The position numbers and the translations under genes were made by a program. This document shows positions 63,525 to 64,000 of a DNA stretch of 64,000 nucleotides, piece by piece. How positions within the stretch are numbered: position 1 is the first letter of the stretch; every line of letters starts with the position of its first letter. Under the pieces are notes generated by a model. That model searched no databases. It was not told the origin of the DNA and saw only the letters and a list, made by a program, of their open reading frames with translations. Source of the stretch: Nilaparvata lugens (Eukaryota; Arthropoda; Insecta; Hemiptera; Delphacidae). The stretch spans positions 8,526,500-8,590,499 of the forward strand of contig NC_052511.1 in NCBI RefSeq assembly GCF_014356525.2, read 5' to 3'.

Positions 63525-64000
63525 TAGTGGATTGATTAAATTATATTGAATAAAAGTGTAGTGAAATAATATTAAATAAATGTGTAGCAAAAGAATTTAA
63601 AGTAGAAGAATTATAGATTGGAACTGTAGGCTTCACTGGAAGACTTTAGCAATAAAAATTAATTTAGGATAAGAAATAACAGAACAAAATTAATGGTTAG
63701 TCCTAGTGACTAGTTTTAATAGAAATAACAAAAAAAATACATTTAGTCTATTCTATTGACAGATAAATTATCAATCTGAAATTAGAGAGGAGTAACTGAA
63801 AAATATTTCTTGATGGCAACTCCAGATTCAATCGCCTCTATCTGAATGGACTGCATATATGTACTTGAATAAATTGTTTTTAGTTACCATTAATGTTTTT
63901 TTTGTTCCTTGAGACAAAGGATCATTCCATATTATGATCCTGAAGAAGTGAAGATGGAAATGAATACTGATTGATGTCTTGGAAGCCATAAGCTAAATAA
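63525..64000. other. LINE 3' UTR and AT-rich end of window
   Basis: Follows the Jockey-like stop codon and probably begins with its 3' UTR. Nothing else recognised. Confidence 0.45.

Overview
The window is AT-rich, intron-rich animal DNA. A pickpocket-type DEG/ENaC channel gene, insect-style LINEs, a tRNA-derived SINE, a PIF/Harbinger remnant, Helitron-like elements and dozens of foldback MITEs all point to an insect. The repeat style resembles what I know from planthopper-type Hemiptera, but that placement is an inference and no species is claimed. A 100-base run of N (56241-56340) marks an assembly gap.

Layout: one large gene on the minus strand runs across most of the window, from a first coding exon near 51.5 kb or 50.2 kb to exon 16 near 3.7 kb, and leaves the window on the left. 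I rebuilt 16 coding exons with GT/AG boundaries. Their phases agree at every junction and they give 770 or more codons without a stop. The N-terminal half is hydrophilic and helical; the C-terminal third is a multi-pass membrane region. I do not recognise the family. Its first coding exon lies on a tandemly duplicated block of about 1.3 kb, so the window holds two copies of exon 1.

Nested on the same strand inside intron 12 is an intact single-exon DEG/ENaC gene (17200-18876, 558 aa), with a poly(A) signal just after its stop and a four-copy 178-bp tandem repeat upstream.

Intron 8 carries the most unusual piece: a GC-rich insert of about 1.04 kb (27342-28385) inside a MITE. On the minus strand it has an inverted CCAAT pair, a TATA box, a repeat-bearing leader, a 154-aa arginine-rich ORF I cannot identify, and three tandem copies of a motif very like the histone-mRNA 3' stem-loop.

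Nearly everything else is mobile DNA. This includes at least six degenerate LINE fragments, an element keeping a piece of Harbinger transposase together with a five-copy MITE family sharing its ends, three Helitron-like elements with precise A^T insertion sites, many palindromic MITEs (some nested three deep), minisatellites and long GAA tracts. Between about 52 and 64 kb I found no host coding exon; this part may hold the 5' non-coding exon and promoter of the large gene, but I cannot place them.
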